Shown here: in pieces, positions 19,545 through 29,661 of the stretch | Position numbering within the stretch: position 1 is the stretch's first letter | How the letters are laid out: each line of letters starts with the position of its first letter | Source of the DNA: Codonopsis lanceolata | Lineage: Eukaryota > Streptophyta > Magnoliopsida > Asterales > Campanulaceae | NCBI GenBank assembly: GCA_013146195.2 | Contig: CM028379.1 | Span: 93,291,401 to 93,355,400, forward strand | Length of the DNA: 64,000 nt | Reading direction: 5' to 3' | The notes under the pieces: model-generated | Told to the model about the DNA's origin: nothing | The model's input: only the letters and a program-made list of their open reading frames with translations | The model's database searches: none | Made by a program: the position numbers and the translations under genes

Positions 19545-21505
19545 CAGGTTTACAAGAAAAGATCTACTGCATCGTCGAGGAAAGCGAGGATCGACGCAGA
19601 GGCCCAGGCACAAGCAGAGACAGAGGCACGAGAACAGACATAGGTTGAGGCACGAGCATAGGCACGGGCAGATGACAGGGATGGTAATGATAATTATGAA
19701 GGGATGGAACCAATTACTTTTCCATGTCCTGGCGGTCCATTAGATGCAAGTGTTCTACCTTTGTATCCGAAACACGTAGCTGCAAGGATATGGGATGGGC
19801 GAGAATGGATGTTTCTTAAGGTCAACAATCACAAGCAAAAGCTTTTAGATCGAAAAATAACAAAAAGCACGGTCTCTCAACAATGGGAAGACTTATGGAC
19901 ATCCACCAAACTCTCACAGTTAAAGAAAGTATCATATCCCAACAGTGATAAAGTGTTGATCAATACTTTTCTAGAGCGGTGGCACCCAGAGATGAATACC
20001 TTCGACATGCCCTTTGGTGAGATAACGATAACACTTGATGATGTCTTTTGCCTTACTGGTCTTCCAATCACCGGAACATCAGTCTTTTTGGAAGCTCCCT
20101 CGGCGACTATGACATTTGCATCTTCCCTTCATGAGCTTGCTACGTATCAAATAGTGTCTCCTGCCGAGGCATTGGAGGCAATGGATGGTGCTAGGGGTGT
20201 CTGTTAAGTTAGAGTGGCTACGACAGCGATTTGCGACAGATGGGGCGTCTGAGGATCCAGAAAGGATTTCCTACTATGTCGGGCTTATTTGTTATACACG
20301 TTGGGTTGTACAGTTTTTGCAGATAAGAGCGAAACTTGGGTTAGCACAGCTTATTTGCGGTTCCTGGCTGATTTGGATGCCGCACATACATACTCATGGG
20401 GATCAGCAGCCCTAGCCTTTCTATATAAACATCTAGGGAGTGCTTCACAGGTCAAGACGAAGTAGATGACTGTATATTCTACGTTATTGGAGGTAATTTC
20501 GTGTATATGTCTTGAATATATATTTTTATATAAATAGTTAAATTGTAATAAAATGTGTTTATTTTGTTCAATACAGGCATGGATATATGAACGATTCTTG
20601 ACGTGTAGCCCTCTTCCTAACATGCATTATTACGCAGACGAACCACTTGCAAGGAGGTGGGATCACACAACTGGTTCGGGAGTGCCTGTGGACCGATTAC
20701 AAGGGATGCGAGAACAACTTGATGCCTTTCGAGCAGATGATGTGAGTTTTTAATGTGTATCTAAATATTTTGTATGGTCTCTGGGATGATTTAGCCGTTG
20801 AGGTTGTTATTGTTGTGTTTTTGACGGCACGCAAGTTGTGTTTTTACTTATTGTGTTTTATTCCATTTTGTAGGTTATTTGGGTGCCGTATACATAGCAG
20901 GTACAAGAACATTTCCCGTTTCACCGGATATCCTTTTATCAAGGATGCACAGGGTCGGTTGATCATATCGAGTCATATCACCCTGATCGCGTCCTCTGAC
21001 AGTTTGGATATGTTCAGACCATTTTGGGAAATGTTATTGCACCTGATATTATGAAGAGAGGTTTGGCCGCAAATAAGAAAATTTTGGCCACGATACTTCG
21101 AGACTTTGCCACTTGGAAAAAACAAGTCTTAACTGCCGAAGAACTTGCTACTCAATCGAGAGACCATGAGATTTTGCTCTTGACTATATGGAGTGGTACA
21201 ATACAATCACGTATCTCATTCGATCGTTTGTAAATTGTAACCCCTCTCATCATTCTTTCCATCATAAGATTGCGCCAGATGCAGGTTTACCAGATCCATG
21301 GAGTATGGTATCATTAGCATGCGGGTTTTTGGAACCGATGGCGGTGCGATATTTTTTGGGAGACCGAGATATATCGTATGATGAGTTAGGTTTAGCAATC
21401 CAAGGTGCATACGTAGCACTGGGAGGTCAACAACAGGTAGGACTATATACAAGTTCCCCAGCATCAAAAGAACCATCTAGCCGTCGTCGTAGGAGAAACA
21501 CTTGA
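19545..21505 (+). pseudogene. Plant mobile domain (PMD) gene of MULE-1, broken
   Basis: Coding matches the aminotransferase-like plant mobile domain (PF10536), known from MAIN/MAIL1 proteins and from transposons. Motifs: FPCPGGPLDASVL and ARIWDG (19725-19800), LINTFLERWHPEMNTFDMPF then GEITITLDDVFCLTGLPI (about 19960-20075), KLEWLRQRFATDGASEDPER (20205), AWIYERF (20578), GVPVDRLQGMREQLDAFRAD (20680), VIWVPYIAGTRTFPVS (20874, after a frame change) and DPWSMVSLACGFLEPM (21294). Two introns fit GT-AG at 20493-20576 and 20742-20873. Two TAG codons (19641 and 19659) look like former CAG, and frameshifts occur near 20200 and 20300. PMD function is not settled; relatives affect gene silencing and meristem maintenance. 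Confidence 0.8.
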
Positions 21506-21799
21506 TCATTTTAGATTTGAATGTGCAATTGACATTTGTTGGACAAGTTTAATGTGTAACTTAAGATTCTATTTAGATTATAATGTGTACTTGAATTTTT
21601 TGGACAAGTTTAATGTGTAACTTATGGTTCTATTTAGATTATAACGTGTACTTGAATTTGTTGAACAAGTTTGAATTTGTTAGATTTATGTTCATGACAA
21701 AAATGACCATAAACAAAAATAGTATTTGTATTACAACCATTTTATTCTAAGACTATTGTCTCAGTACTGCGATCAACATGACTGTATCATACACTATCC
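21506..21799. other. Spacer between convergent PMD and transposase genes of MULE-1
   Basis: Contains a tandem duplication of about 61-65 bp: AAGTTTAATGTGTAACTTA followed by GTTCTATTTAGATTATAA recurs at about 21546 and 21607. The rest is AT-rich. The two genes converge here. Confidence 0.6.
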
Positions 21800-23290
21800 A
21801 ACTACAAATCAAGTCGAGTGCGAAATGAATCTTTCCATTCTGATGCAGACTGATGGTGACACGAATCCCAATCTATAGACACCGGAGGTAATGGGTAACC
21901 CTCGTGTAAAAAAAACCTGTAAGGATATAATGTAGAATATATATCAACAAACAAGTATCAATAGAATTGTAAAATATTTGCAAAACCCATGGTCTTCATT
22001 TATCAATCAGATACAAATAAGCTTAGAAGTAGACGTGGCTGCAGTCCTTAATGGTAGATAAGTTACGGACATTCGTGTATCTAAACATACCAGAGCAACA
22101 TTATATGTTGATGCAACCAAGTGACCCATTTCTGACAAATAAAACCAATGTTTTCGCGGTGCATTGTCTTTGTAGTAGTTGAGCGCATGTAGAAACTTAT
22201 CAACACAATCATTTACTAGGAAAACACTTTTGTAAAACTCTAGATTAGTTATCAACTCGTTTTGGAGGTCTCATCGCACTGCAGTCCATCTATCTTGAGT
22301 TAAGTCAAGTGCGGCGACAACCGAAATGGCCATCAGCTTTAACATCCTTAGTCTCCGTAATAAAATTGGCAAATTGTGATATCAACAAAAGGAATTGCGG
22401 TTGGGAGTTTCATTCGTTGTCGTGTAACCTATTGTAAGAAGACCAATTAAACATTTATCAACTTTTAATTGTAAATATCTACTAAACAACAAAAACATAC
22501 TAATTGAAATTACCGGTATCTTTTGCCTAGTAGTCGATGGCTCCGGGGGTTTAGTCACTTGTTGTTGCGGTGATTAACTATCTTCTATCGACTCGACATA
22601 CTTAAACCTACTCGGATCACGTTTCGTTGATTTGTCATGTTTAGCATTTTTTGTCTTTGGCCGACCACGAATAACTTGCAAAACCTATGGCTCAATCAGT
22701 AATGTAATTGATGGCTTGACAAACTCTCTAGCTCTCTTCAACAGTGCCAACCTATCTGAGTCAGTTGAGGCATTATTATATATCAAATGAATTTCTTCAA
22801 ACAAATCAAACAGTTCCAACCTATCTGAGTCAGTTGAGGCATTATTATATATCAAATGAATTTCTTCAAACAAATCTTTTCATGCACTATCCATTTCAAC
22901 CAGAATCTCATTACATTCGCCCTTAACTGGTAACATATCTAACTTTCTCCCAAAACGGTCTACTTGATCCAAAGCAATTGGTTTGCCCAATTTGATAATC
23001 TCAACAATCTCATGCGCATAAGGCAAACTACAAGTCTTTCTTGGTACACAACCACACAACAACGAGTCGACAATAGTATCTTTGCTAACTACAGACTTTA
23101 CTTCATAAATCTTATTCAACGCCTGTATGGATATCATGGATCGTAGCTCCATGTATATAACTTATTTGAATTTGTGCATGACAATGTTTCTGCTCTTCTC
23201 AAATGAATGTTTGATTGCATTGTGAGAAGTCTCAATCAGAGTGTGGATTTGTCGTCAACATGTCTCAAAATTACCTTGGCTCGATCCAAG
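21800..23290 (-). pseudogene. MULE transposase tail: SWIM finger and OTU peptidase remnant (MULE-1)
   Basis: On minus from 23290: NAIKHSFEKSRNIVMHKFK, LRSMISIQALNKIYEVK, then CGCVPRKTCSLPYAHEIVE (about 23060-23005), a SWIM zinc finger (CxC...CxH) whose second-half Cys is Tyr, and PIALDQVDRFGRKLDMLPV. A basic linker has GRPKTKNAKHDKSTKRDPS (about 22665-22610). Near 22330 the ADG...VVAALDLTQDRWTAVR region marks the OTU start, but the catalytic Asn-Cys is destroyed by a frameshift. HWFYLSEMGHLVASTYNVAL and TYLPLRT (about 22150-22045) are the OTU end, and GYPLPPVSIDWDS follows near 21900. The DNA-binding and DDE domains are absent. Confidence 0.75.
22747..22878 (-). repeat. 69-bp tandem duplication inside the transposase tail
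   Basis: The segment starting CCAACCTATCTGAGTCAG at 22747 recurs unchanged at 22816, a period of 69 bp. On the minus strand this is an in-frame duplication of 23 residues containing LFEEIHLIYNNASTDSDR. The two copies look identical over more than 60 bp, so the event is recent relative to the decay of the gene. Confidence 0.9.
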
Positions 23291-23320
23291 TTATCTTTTC
23301 AATGCTGCATGTTGACTCTC

Positions 23321-23525
23321 CGCCTCAAATGTTACATTTTCGGACCAAGGGGACCGAATTTCATCTCTCTATTCGGCCCCCTCCAACCGAAAATATGAAT
23401 TTTTTTTCGGTTGTTGAAACCCAAAAAAATTCTTATTTTCGGTTAGAGGGGCCGAACAACTAGTTGAATTTCGGCCTCCTAGGTCCAAACAATTACAAGT
23501 TTTTCAGTTACTTAGGTCCGAACAA
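23321..23525. repeat. Right subterminal array of MULE-1: about six 33-bp hairpin units
   Basis: Units begin at about 23321 (degenerate), 23354, 23387, 23420, 23452 and 23485, with a further partial unit CCGAACAATA at 23518; all steps are 33 bp except one of 32. Motifs CCGAAAAT, ATTTTCGG, CCGAATTT and ATTTCGGCC match the left array. Since each unit is nearly self-complementary, the arrays read alike on either strand. Confidence 0.8.
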
Positions 23526-24540
23526 TACACGATAAGGAACTTTGTTTCAGGGAAAAAACACTTTTAAAACAATATTTAAAGCAAAAAAAAAAAAGAAGAT
23601 TTTAAAGTTTACCACTTGTGTGACATTGTCGTTTTTTTTTTGCTTCATGCTTGATTTCTTCAAACCTTATGTTGAATCCCTATGTGTTTTAAGATTTGGA
23701 GGTTTTTGGAAAGGTTTTTAGAAGAAAAAAAAACATGAAGATGAAGGAAGAAGAATATGAGGGTATATTCTCAACAATGGAGAAAATGAATATATTTTTT
23801 GAAGGAAGAAGAATATGCTCAACAATGGAGAAGGTGAAGAGATGAAGAAGAATGTAGTTGAGAAGAAAGGGGGTTTGTTTGTTGGGAAGAAAAGTTGGGA
23901 ATATGAGGTATATTTGTTTGATGTTGGGATATAGTTATATGTTTTTAGGTTTAGGAAAATAGAAAAAGGATATACTTATCGAGTAGAAGAGTATAAATAT
24001 CTTTATAATTTATGGTATTTTTATCATTAACGAAAAAAGGGAAATGGGGGGGGGGTGTGATGAATAGTGCAACCCTAATTATATTTGTTTTCATTCTTAA
24101 TTTTTTTAACAAATTGTTTATAATATCCTTATTAAGGGTTGAATAAGAAAAGAAGAGATATTACACCATCAAAAATTACCTTGAGAATATTAAACAAATG
24201 TCACATATGATTAATTATTTTCTCAAAATTCGTTTAAAATCAACACAAAGCTCTTATTATTATTTATTTATTTTGATAAAGGAGTGCAAAATGAGATTAA
24301 TGAGAACTTTGGATCACATATGATGAACTTTTAATTCGTTTTTCTTACAACTACTTGGAAAGGAAACTAGACATTCCGCAATTGTCCTTTTAAAAGCTCG
24401 GCATTCCTTGACAACTTCATAAACTTTAAGGTAATTGCGAATGCCTACAAATAATAGAATGAGCCACTAGAAAGAACTATTGCTACACTACTCATCCCTG
24501 TACTATGAGGCCATAACCTAATGATAAAAAATATTTATAT
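23526..24540. other. Right flank of MULE-1 and AT-rich intergenic sequence
   Basis: 23570-24000 contains A- and G-rich runs and a doubled segment: GAAGAAGAATATG followed by a CTCAACAATGGAGAA motif at about 23745 and 23805. A G-run (24045-24056) is followed by GTGTGATGAATAGTGCAACCC, possibly the element end. 24080-24540 is AT-rich with no gene or RNA that I can recognise; it leads into the 3' side of MED4. Confidence 0.4.
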
Positions 24541-24665
24541 ATAAAAAAAAAATACTAACATAACAGATTGATCCTTAAAAGAAGATGGGAACATTGTATA
24601 ACAAAGTTCATGATGGCGAAAAGGGTATCAAAATAACAATGCAAACCAGCCTCTTTAGCCACCTA

Positions 24666-25871
24666 TCAATCTTCATCATCAGAACTTTCATCATCGCTGC
24701 TGTAATCACTACTACTATCATCCTCGATATCAAGCTGCACATGCCGAACCTGTATAGGCTCGGCAGCCTTTGAAAATCCAGGAACAGGGATGGGTCGAGG
24801 CTGTTGCTCCTCAGCCCTAGGAGGCACAGGGAGGGAGTCCAATGGAGGCAAAGCGATTGGATCCCCAGGCTTCCATCCTGCTGGAGGAAGTATTGGTAAG
24901 TCGGTAGGTAAATCCACTGGCATCCCAGGCTTCCATCCGGAAGGTACCACAATATTCGGAGGGATCAAACCCTTCATTGCCAGATTAGCAAGTGGATTGG
25001 CTTCCACCGGTGCTTCACTGAGTGGCTCGAGTGTAATTTTCTCCTGCTCCACTGTTTTAGGTATCCCGACGTCCAGATCTGCAAAATTGTATAACTGAGA
25101 AGCACGCAGTTGCTCCTCTTGTGGGGCTGGCGGGAGAGCACCACGGAGAGGAGCCTGGCCTGCACCAAATTCTGGGGGGGCAAAGGTTGTGTAACTTATT
25201 CTATGAGCATATGACAATATATCAGTCAAATTCAGCTGAGTTGCAACAGTGGTTGTAGAAGACTTCTCTTCATTATCTTCTGATTTTAATCTTTTTAGGC
25301 GGCGGTAATCAGAATAATCATCAACAAGGATGTCAAGAACCCGTTCAGCTTCTTTGAGTTTGTTAGCGAAAACTAGTAATGCAGAATCTTTGGATCGGAT
25401 TTCACGAGTGACTTTCTGCTTAGCATCTTGGAGATCGAGAATTTCTTGAAGTTCAGCAACGGCTTCAAAGAGTTGAGCTTGAAGGGTTGTGAAGAGGGAG
25501 ATGATTTCTTTGGGGGAGGAAGAAGAGGAGTCTAGTGAAGATTGGGGTTGGGAAGATAGGAAGGTAGGGAATGAGCCACGGAAGGTACTAAGCCACTGGG
25601 CTCGATTAGGTGCGACTTCGAAGAGTCTTGAGGCAAGGGTTGCCATGTGGATGAGGATAGATTGAGCTCTCGAAAGAGGGGGAAGGAGAGGAAGCAGGGT
25701 TAAGGAGGTTGGTGAGGTTGAAATATTCGACTGTTGAGTAGGATGATGAGCTTGAGCGTTTTGGGAGGAGAATCTCGGAGGGGTCGGAGCTTGAAGAGAG
25801 GGTGAATTTGGGTTTGGCAGGCCTAACCTGGCTGGAGATTGTACAATCTGGTGGGGAACGTTTTGTAGCAT
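24666..25871 (-). CDS. MED4: Mediator of RNA polymerase II transcription subunit 4
   Basis: An intact frame of 401 residues, close to the usual plant MED4 length. It starts MLQNVPHQIVQSPARLGL (residues 1-18), the conserved plant MED4 N-terminus. Then come LLPLLPPLSRAQSILIHMAT (about 58-77), NRAQWLSTFRGSFPTFL, and a long helical, coiled-coil middle (about 125-190) with FEAVAELQEILDLQDAKQKV. The core continues with LTDILSYAHRISYTTFAPPE and FGAGQAPLRGALPPAPQ, two GWKPG repeats (about 312-336) and an acidic Ser/Asp tail. MED4 is in the Mediator middle module, which links activators to RNA polymerase II in the nucleus. No frame damage is visible, unlike all surrounding DNA. Coding sequence is a single exon. 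Confidence 0.95.
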   Translation of the reverse strand: MLQNVPHQIVQSPARLGLPNPNSPSLQAPTPPRFSSQNAQAHHPTQQSNISTSPTSLTLLPLLPPLSRAQSILIHMATLASRLFEVAPNRAQWLSTFRGSFPTFLSSQPQSSLDSSSSSPKEIISLFTTLQAQLFEAVAELQEILDLQDAKQKVTREIRSKDSALLVFANKLKEAERVLDILVDDYSDYRRLKRLKSEDNEEKSSTTTVATQLNLTDILSYAHRISYTTFAPPEFGAGQAPLRGALPPAPQEEQLRASQLYNFADLDVGIPKTVEQEKITLEPLSEAPVEANPLANLAMKGLIPPNIVVPSGWKPGMPVDLPTDLPILPPAGWKPGDPIALPPLDSLPVPPRAEEQQPRPIPVPGFSKAAEPIQVRHVQLDIEDDSSSDYSSDDESSDDED

Positions 25872-25897
25872 TTTGACCTTCCTCCCTTCTGATGAAC

Positions 25898-26956
25898 CTA
25901 AGGCAACAGCTCAAAAGGACAAGAGTTAGAACTTAAGCAAGCTGAAAGCATAATTAGCACAAACAAAAAGATACACGATAACAGTGGAACAACATGAATA
26001 GTGTTATATGAGCAAAGAAGTCTAAAGAAATATCAAAGGTCATTTACCAATTTTTTTGAAAGTATTTGTTGAGAAAATTATGTATGACAACCTATGGTTT
26101 CATCAATATGCAAAGAATAGAAAGTGTACTACTCGGAGAAAATAACTTTATCCAAAGAGAGATTCAAATAGACAAGTTGTTATAGCATACAAGATATGCT
26201 CAGACTTGAAAGAAGTGAGCGAGTGTTAGAGGTAGTGTGCACCTGTGACTAATTTGTCATCTTTTAGTTCTTCCTCTCTTTTTCTTTATATTTTTTCCAA
26301 TGGCTGGTGTTTTCTTTTTCCCTTTTGTTGTTTTGAGGGGGTGGGGGCAGGGGAGGGGTAGGGGTGGGCAAACGGATTCGGGTTTTCGGGTACCAAAACG
26401 TACCCGAACGATCGGGTATCCGAGTTATTTGAACTGCTGATTTATTTTTTTTGTCGCTTCAAATTTTGATTATAGGCCGATTAGGCAGGACTTTGTCAAA
26501 ACATCAACCACCTACCCAAACAACTCAGTACCCATGAATAAATAAACAGTGGCGGATCAGAGATGAACTTCGGCGGTGTTACAAATTAGTACTATTAAAC
26601 TAAATTTTTCGAATAAAAAAAGCCCTAATTTTTTATATAAGCTCAAGAAATTCAAAATTTCAAATTTTCAACCTTCAAGAATCCCAATTCCCAACAAGAC
26701 TGTAACAATTCATCATAGAATTTAACACCAAATTCAAAAATCAAAAGCCCTAATTTCGGATAAATAGAAACAATTCCAACAAATTCAATAATCAAGTAAT
26801 CAAGTAATCAACTATATAAACCCAAATTCAAAAATCAAAAGCCCTAATTTTAAATAAATAGATAGATCATAGATTCATAATGTTAATAGTCAATAAGTCA
26901 TAGAAATCAGAATTCAAAAATCAAAACTATGAAGAACTGAAGAGAAATTGAATTAC
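25898..26956 (-). other. Putative 5'UTR intron of MED4
   Basis: On the minus strand a donor GAAG|GTAATTC lies at 26956 and a pyrimidine-rich acceptor TTGCCTTAG|GTTCATC at 25898, 27 bases upstream of the MED4 ATG. No good coding exon lies between. The interval contains a hAT-like terminus (26359-26370) and A/T-rich repeats (26730-26860). An intron in the leader is common in plant housekeeping genes; cDNA would be needed to confirm it. Confidence 0.45.
26356..26420. mobile_element. Possible hAT transposon end inside the MED4 leader intron
   Basis: TAGGGGTGGGCAAACGG (26359-26375), followed by CGGGTTTTCGGGTACC, resembles the usual start of plant hAT elements ([C/T]AGGGGTGGGCAA, then CGGGT repeats). 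No inverted partner or 8-bp duplication is found nearby, so it is a fragment at best. Confidence 0.35.
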
Positions 26957-27364
26957 CTTCGTGAGACTGAGATTTGAGACTTGAGAGAAAGAAACTAAGA
27001 AAGACAATGAAACTGAAGCTGAGCTGCTGAAGAATGTGTGAAATTGGTAGATTAAAACTCTAGCCAAAGAAACTAAGAACGAGAATGAACCAAAGCTGTA
27101 AGAGCTCTCTTTTGAGTGTTGCAATGCTGCCTTCTTTCTTGCCGCCGTCGCCCTCACCCTCGCCAGTAGCTTCAGTTCAGAGTCGGAGTCTCGGGGACGT
27201 AACCCAGCCGGCAGCCCTTTGAAGACGCAGACATCGCCCTCATTTTTTTTTCCGCCTCCTCTTGCTTCTTCTGTGCGCGAACTTACCCTAGGTTTGGGAA
27301 GGAAAAAATTGGGCCGTGGCAAACGGCGTCGTTTTACGGGGTAAAAATTAAAAAAAACAAACAA
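26957..27364 (-). promoter_or_regulatory. Putative first exon and promoter region of MED4
   Basis: The minus strand reads AAAACGACGCCGTTT (about 27337-27323), a near-palindrome often seen close to plant transcription starts, then CT-rich leader sequence toward the GTAATTC donor at 26956. The frame of 145 residues here is low-complexity (Ser/Phe/Arg-rich) and is best read as leader. A second possible donor, GGGTAAGT, occurs at about 27288. Confidence 0.4.
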
Positions 27365-28447
27365 ACTTGCCGGTGCACCTGCCCCCTAATTGGAGACCCT
27401 AATTGGAGAAGGTGCATCCGCCCCATGATTCCATGAAAACAAAAACTACTACTCCATCACTTCCCATGAATTATTTATTTTGAATTATGATTGCATTAGA
27501 TGGTAGATCTCTGTGATCTCGAGTCCCTCTATTTTCTTGAAGATAAACCAAATGATTCTACAATCTATTCAATTGCCTATCCAAATAATTCATTAGAAAC
27601 AGATTCCGACTTATCAGACGATCTCATTGCCCATATTTTGGGAGCATAAGTCGTTCAATCAAAAAACACACCAATTTGGTACACCCATTACAAATTCCCC
27701 TTTTCTTAATTAACCCTTAAGGGCAAGAGTCATGTATACACGTTTCAAGAGACAATATAAAATTCAACTCAGTTATGAACAACTCAATTTCTCTCTAAAA
27801 CATAATAGAAGATGGTCTAATAAAAATTGAACACCGATGCATTTGCTATATGTTAACATTTTGCTCCATTCTCCCAACATTTTCAAAAACTCGTTCGAGA
27901 ATATTGGAGTGAGAGAGAACTAAAACCCTAGAAAGAAGAGTATTTCTGCAAAGCTTGAATATTCCATGTTGCGAGTCCAGAGTAACAATTTTCAGAATAG
28001 CAACAAAAATAATAAGAATTTCAGGAAGGTGAATCGAACAAGTTATCCGAAAACATTTAGTCAATATGGCATTATGACCAAGAATTGGCATATCATGTAC
28101 ATTTATTTGTTGCCGCTAAAGAAAAGAAGGACGATAGTTTCAATATTCTGAATAACCTTTTTACTTATAAATTCTGGCTGATAGAAGCATTTTGCTTGAC
28201 AAGAATGGACAAGAATATACAAGTAGCAAATGTCATTCAAGCATAACCTTAGCTTGCCCTATAATTAACCTACTCTTAAAAGGGAAAGAGTAATAGGATT
28301 TGCACAAATTGATATGTACACCACAATGATGACCATATCTTCTTTTGCAAGAAAACTGTGGAGAACATACACATTTTTCTAACTGTTGGAAGGAGAATAA
28401 GGATCTGGGCAAAACAGGCCTAGGGCTCCTTAGCAACTGAACTTTTT
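27365..28447. other. Intergenic sequence, nothing recognised
   Basis: About 1.1 kb of AT-rich DNA between the MED4 promoter side and a MITE. CCTAATTGGAGA occurs twice in tandem at about 27387. No long frames, no RNA gene and no terminal repeats could be read. Confidence 0.5.
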
Positions 28448-28662
28448 ATCGGTCCCAAAATAATTGTTTTGCTTGAAATTTTTTGTTTTAGGACTACACT
28501 TTTATCATGTTATCCTTTTAACTTTTTCATTCTACTTTAATTATAGGTCATATACACATAAACTTTAAAATAAATTATACATCAAACTAATATTAATAAT
28601 TAAGTTAATTATTTTTTTAATCCAGTATTTCGGGGAAAATAATTTTGGGACGGAGGAACTAT
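28448..28662. mobile_element. Stowaway-like MITE
   Basis: Starts TCGGTCCCAAAATAATTG after TTTTTA and ends AATAATTTTGGGACGGAGGA before ACTATA: inverted ends of about 18 bp with TA at the borders. The inner segment (GGACTACACTTTTATCATG, ATACACATAAACTTTAAA) is shared with the element near 61150-61380, so they are one family. Confidence 0.7.
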
Positions 28663-28837
28663 AAATTATACATGGATATAAGATTATAATAAGTACCTCA
28701 AAAAGTTCTGCCACGTACTTTTCAAGGAAGAAATAGTAGCACTTTGGGAAGCACCAATTTTTGGCAGCTTAAGGAGTAACCTTAACGCAGCCCAAAGCTC
28801 ACTCTAGTGTATTGGGCAGCTAGATTGATTGGCAAAT

Positions 28838-28960
28838 CAGAACACCTAAACGCAACACCTAAAACCCTAAACGCAACACCATTTTAATAATCAAATTACC
28901 TAACTACCCCTCATTAAAATAATTCACTAACACCCACCCACCCACCCCACTAACCCCCCA
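28838..28960. repeat. Left terminal inverted repeat of MULE-2
   Basis: Contains two tandem CTAAACGCAACACC units (28845 and 28867), then TTTTAATAATCAAATTACC and a C-rich run of CACCCACC repeats. Nearly identical to 62612-62740 and matched, inverted, by 37385-37510. Confidence 0.8.
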
Positions 28961-29303
28961 CACACCCGACCCCCCCCCACACGACTCTCTCTCTTCCCGC
29001 CCCCCACACGTCTCTCTCTTTCTCTCTCTCACTCACTCACCCGCCCACCCACCCCCTACCCATCTCCCTCTCGCTCTCTCTCTCTCTCTCCTCTCCCTCT
29101 CTCGAGAAACCAACCCCCTTCTCCCCCATTTCCCTCCTCTCCCTCACTCACTCCAACAAACCAACCTAGATCCACCCTAAACCAAACAAAATCTCTCACT
29201 CCCTCACCCGTATGTTAATCTCTCACCTCTTCTGTTTCAATTTGGAATAAATTGCAGATCTGGACGCATTCTGTTTCAATTTGGTTTTTTTTGAATCTGG
29301 CGT
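28961..29303. other. CT-rich non-coding left part of MULE-2
   Basis: Long CTCTCTCT and C-rich runs (28970-29150), then GATCCACCCTAAACCAAAC and TCTGTTTCAATTTGG, the last occurring twice (29230 and 29268). The same order recurs in MULE-3 at 62760-63090, so this belongs to the element. Confidence 0.7.
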
Positions 29304-29466
29304 AAAAGAGCCGCGACTCAGAAGCGGATCTTTGACAAAACTACCGCTACTCACCAGCGGTAGTTTTATAAAACAGCCGCAACTTAATAGCGATTGTTTT
29401 ATATAAATACCGCTGGTGAGTAGCGGTAGTTTTGTCAAAGATCCGCTTCTGAGTCACGTCTCTTTT
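29304..29466. repeat. Left subterminal array of MULE-2: 33-bp hairpin units forming one large palindrome
   Basis: Five units in 33-bp phase from 29309, each with a CCGCT...AGCGG mini-hairpin and an A/T-rich spacer. The whole 163-bp block is also an inverted repeat about 29385: the outer 60 bp of the arms pair with only about two mismatches near the tips. The MULE-3 copy (63109-63271) has the same length and symmetry. Confidence 0.9.
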
Positions 29467-29661
29467 TGAAAAAAACGTTTTTCCGAAAAAAGAAACATGT
29501 ATTTTTTTAAAAAAAAAACCTTATTTAATATATTCATTTTGGACATGATTGTTAGATAAAAAATTTGTGAATTTGTGTGTACATAATTGTTAGATAATTA
29601 TATTTTGTCTATTTGGGCTTGTTGTCATGCATTTACTATAATAACACTATGATTATGCAAA

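Larger units (their letters stand above)
18595..24080. mobile_element. MULE-1: Mutator-like element carrying PMD and transposase-tail pseudogenes (ends approximate)
   Basis: Defined by matching subterminal arrays facing each other (19190-19461 and about 23321-23525), a plus-strand PMD pseudogene (19545-21505) and a minus-strand SWIM/OTU remnant (21800-23290). The outer ends are uncertain. Both flanks have ATTCA followed by a C-rich run near 18601 and, inverted, near 24040-24065, but no long terminal repeat or target duplication can be read. MULE-2 has the same gene layout and array design, which supports the call. The FAR1 domain and the catalytic MULE domain appear deleted, so this copy could not move by itself. 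Confidence 0.65.

Noticed and set aside
26927..27364. 145-residue minus-strand frame as a protein gene
   Set aside because: Low-complexity Ser/Phe/Arg composition, a likely splice donor inside it and its position upstream of MED4 fit a leader exon.
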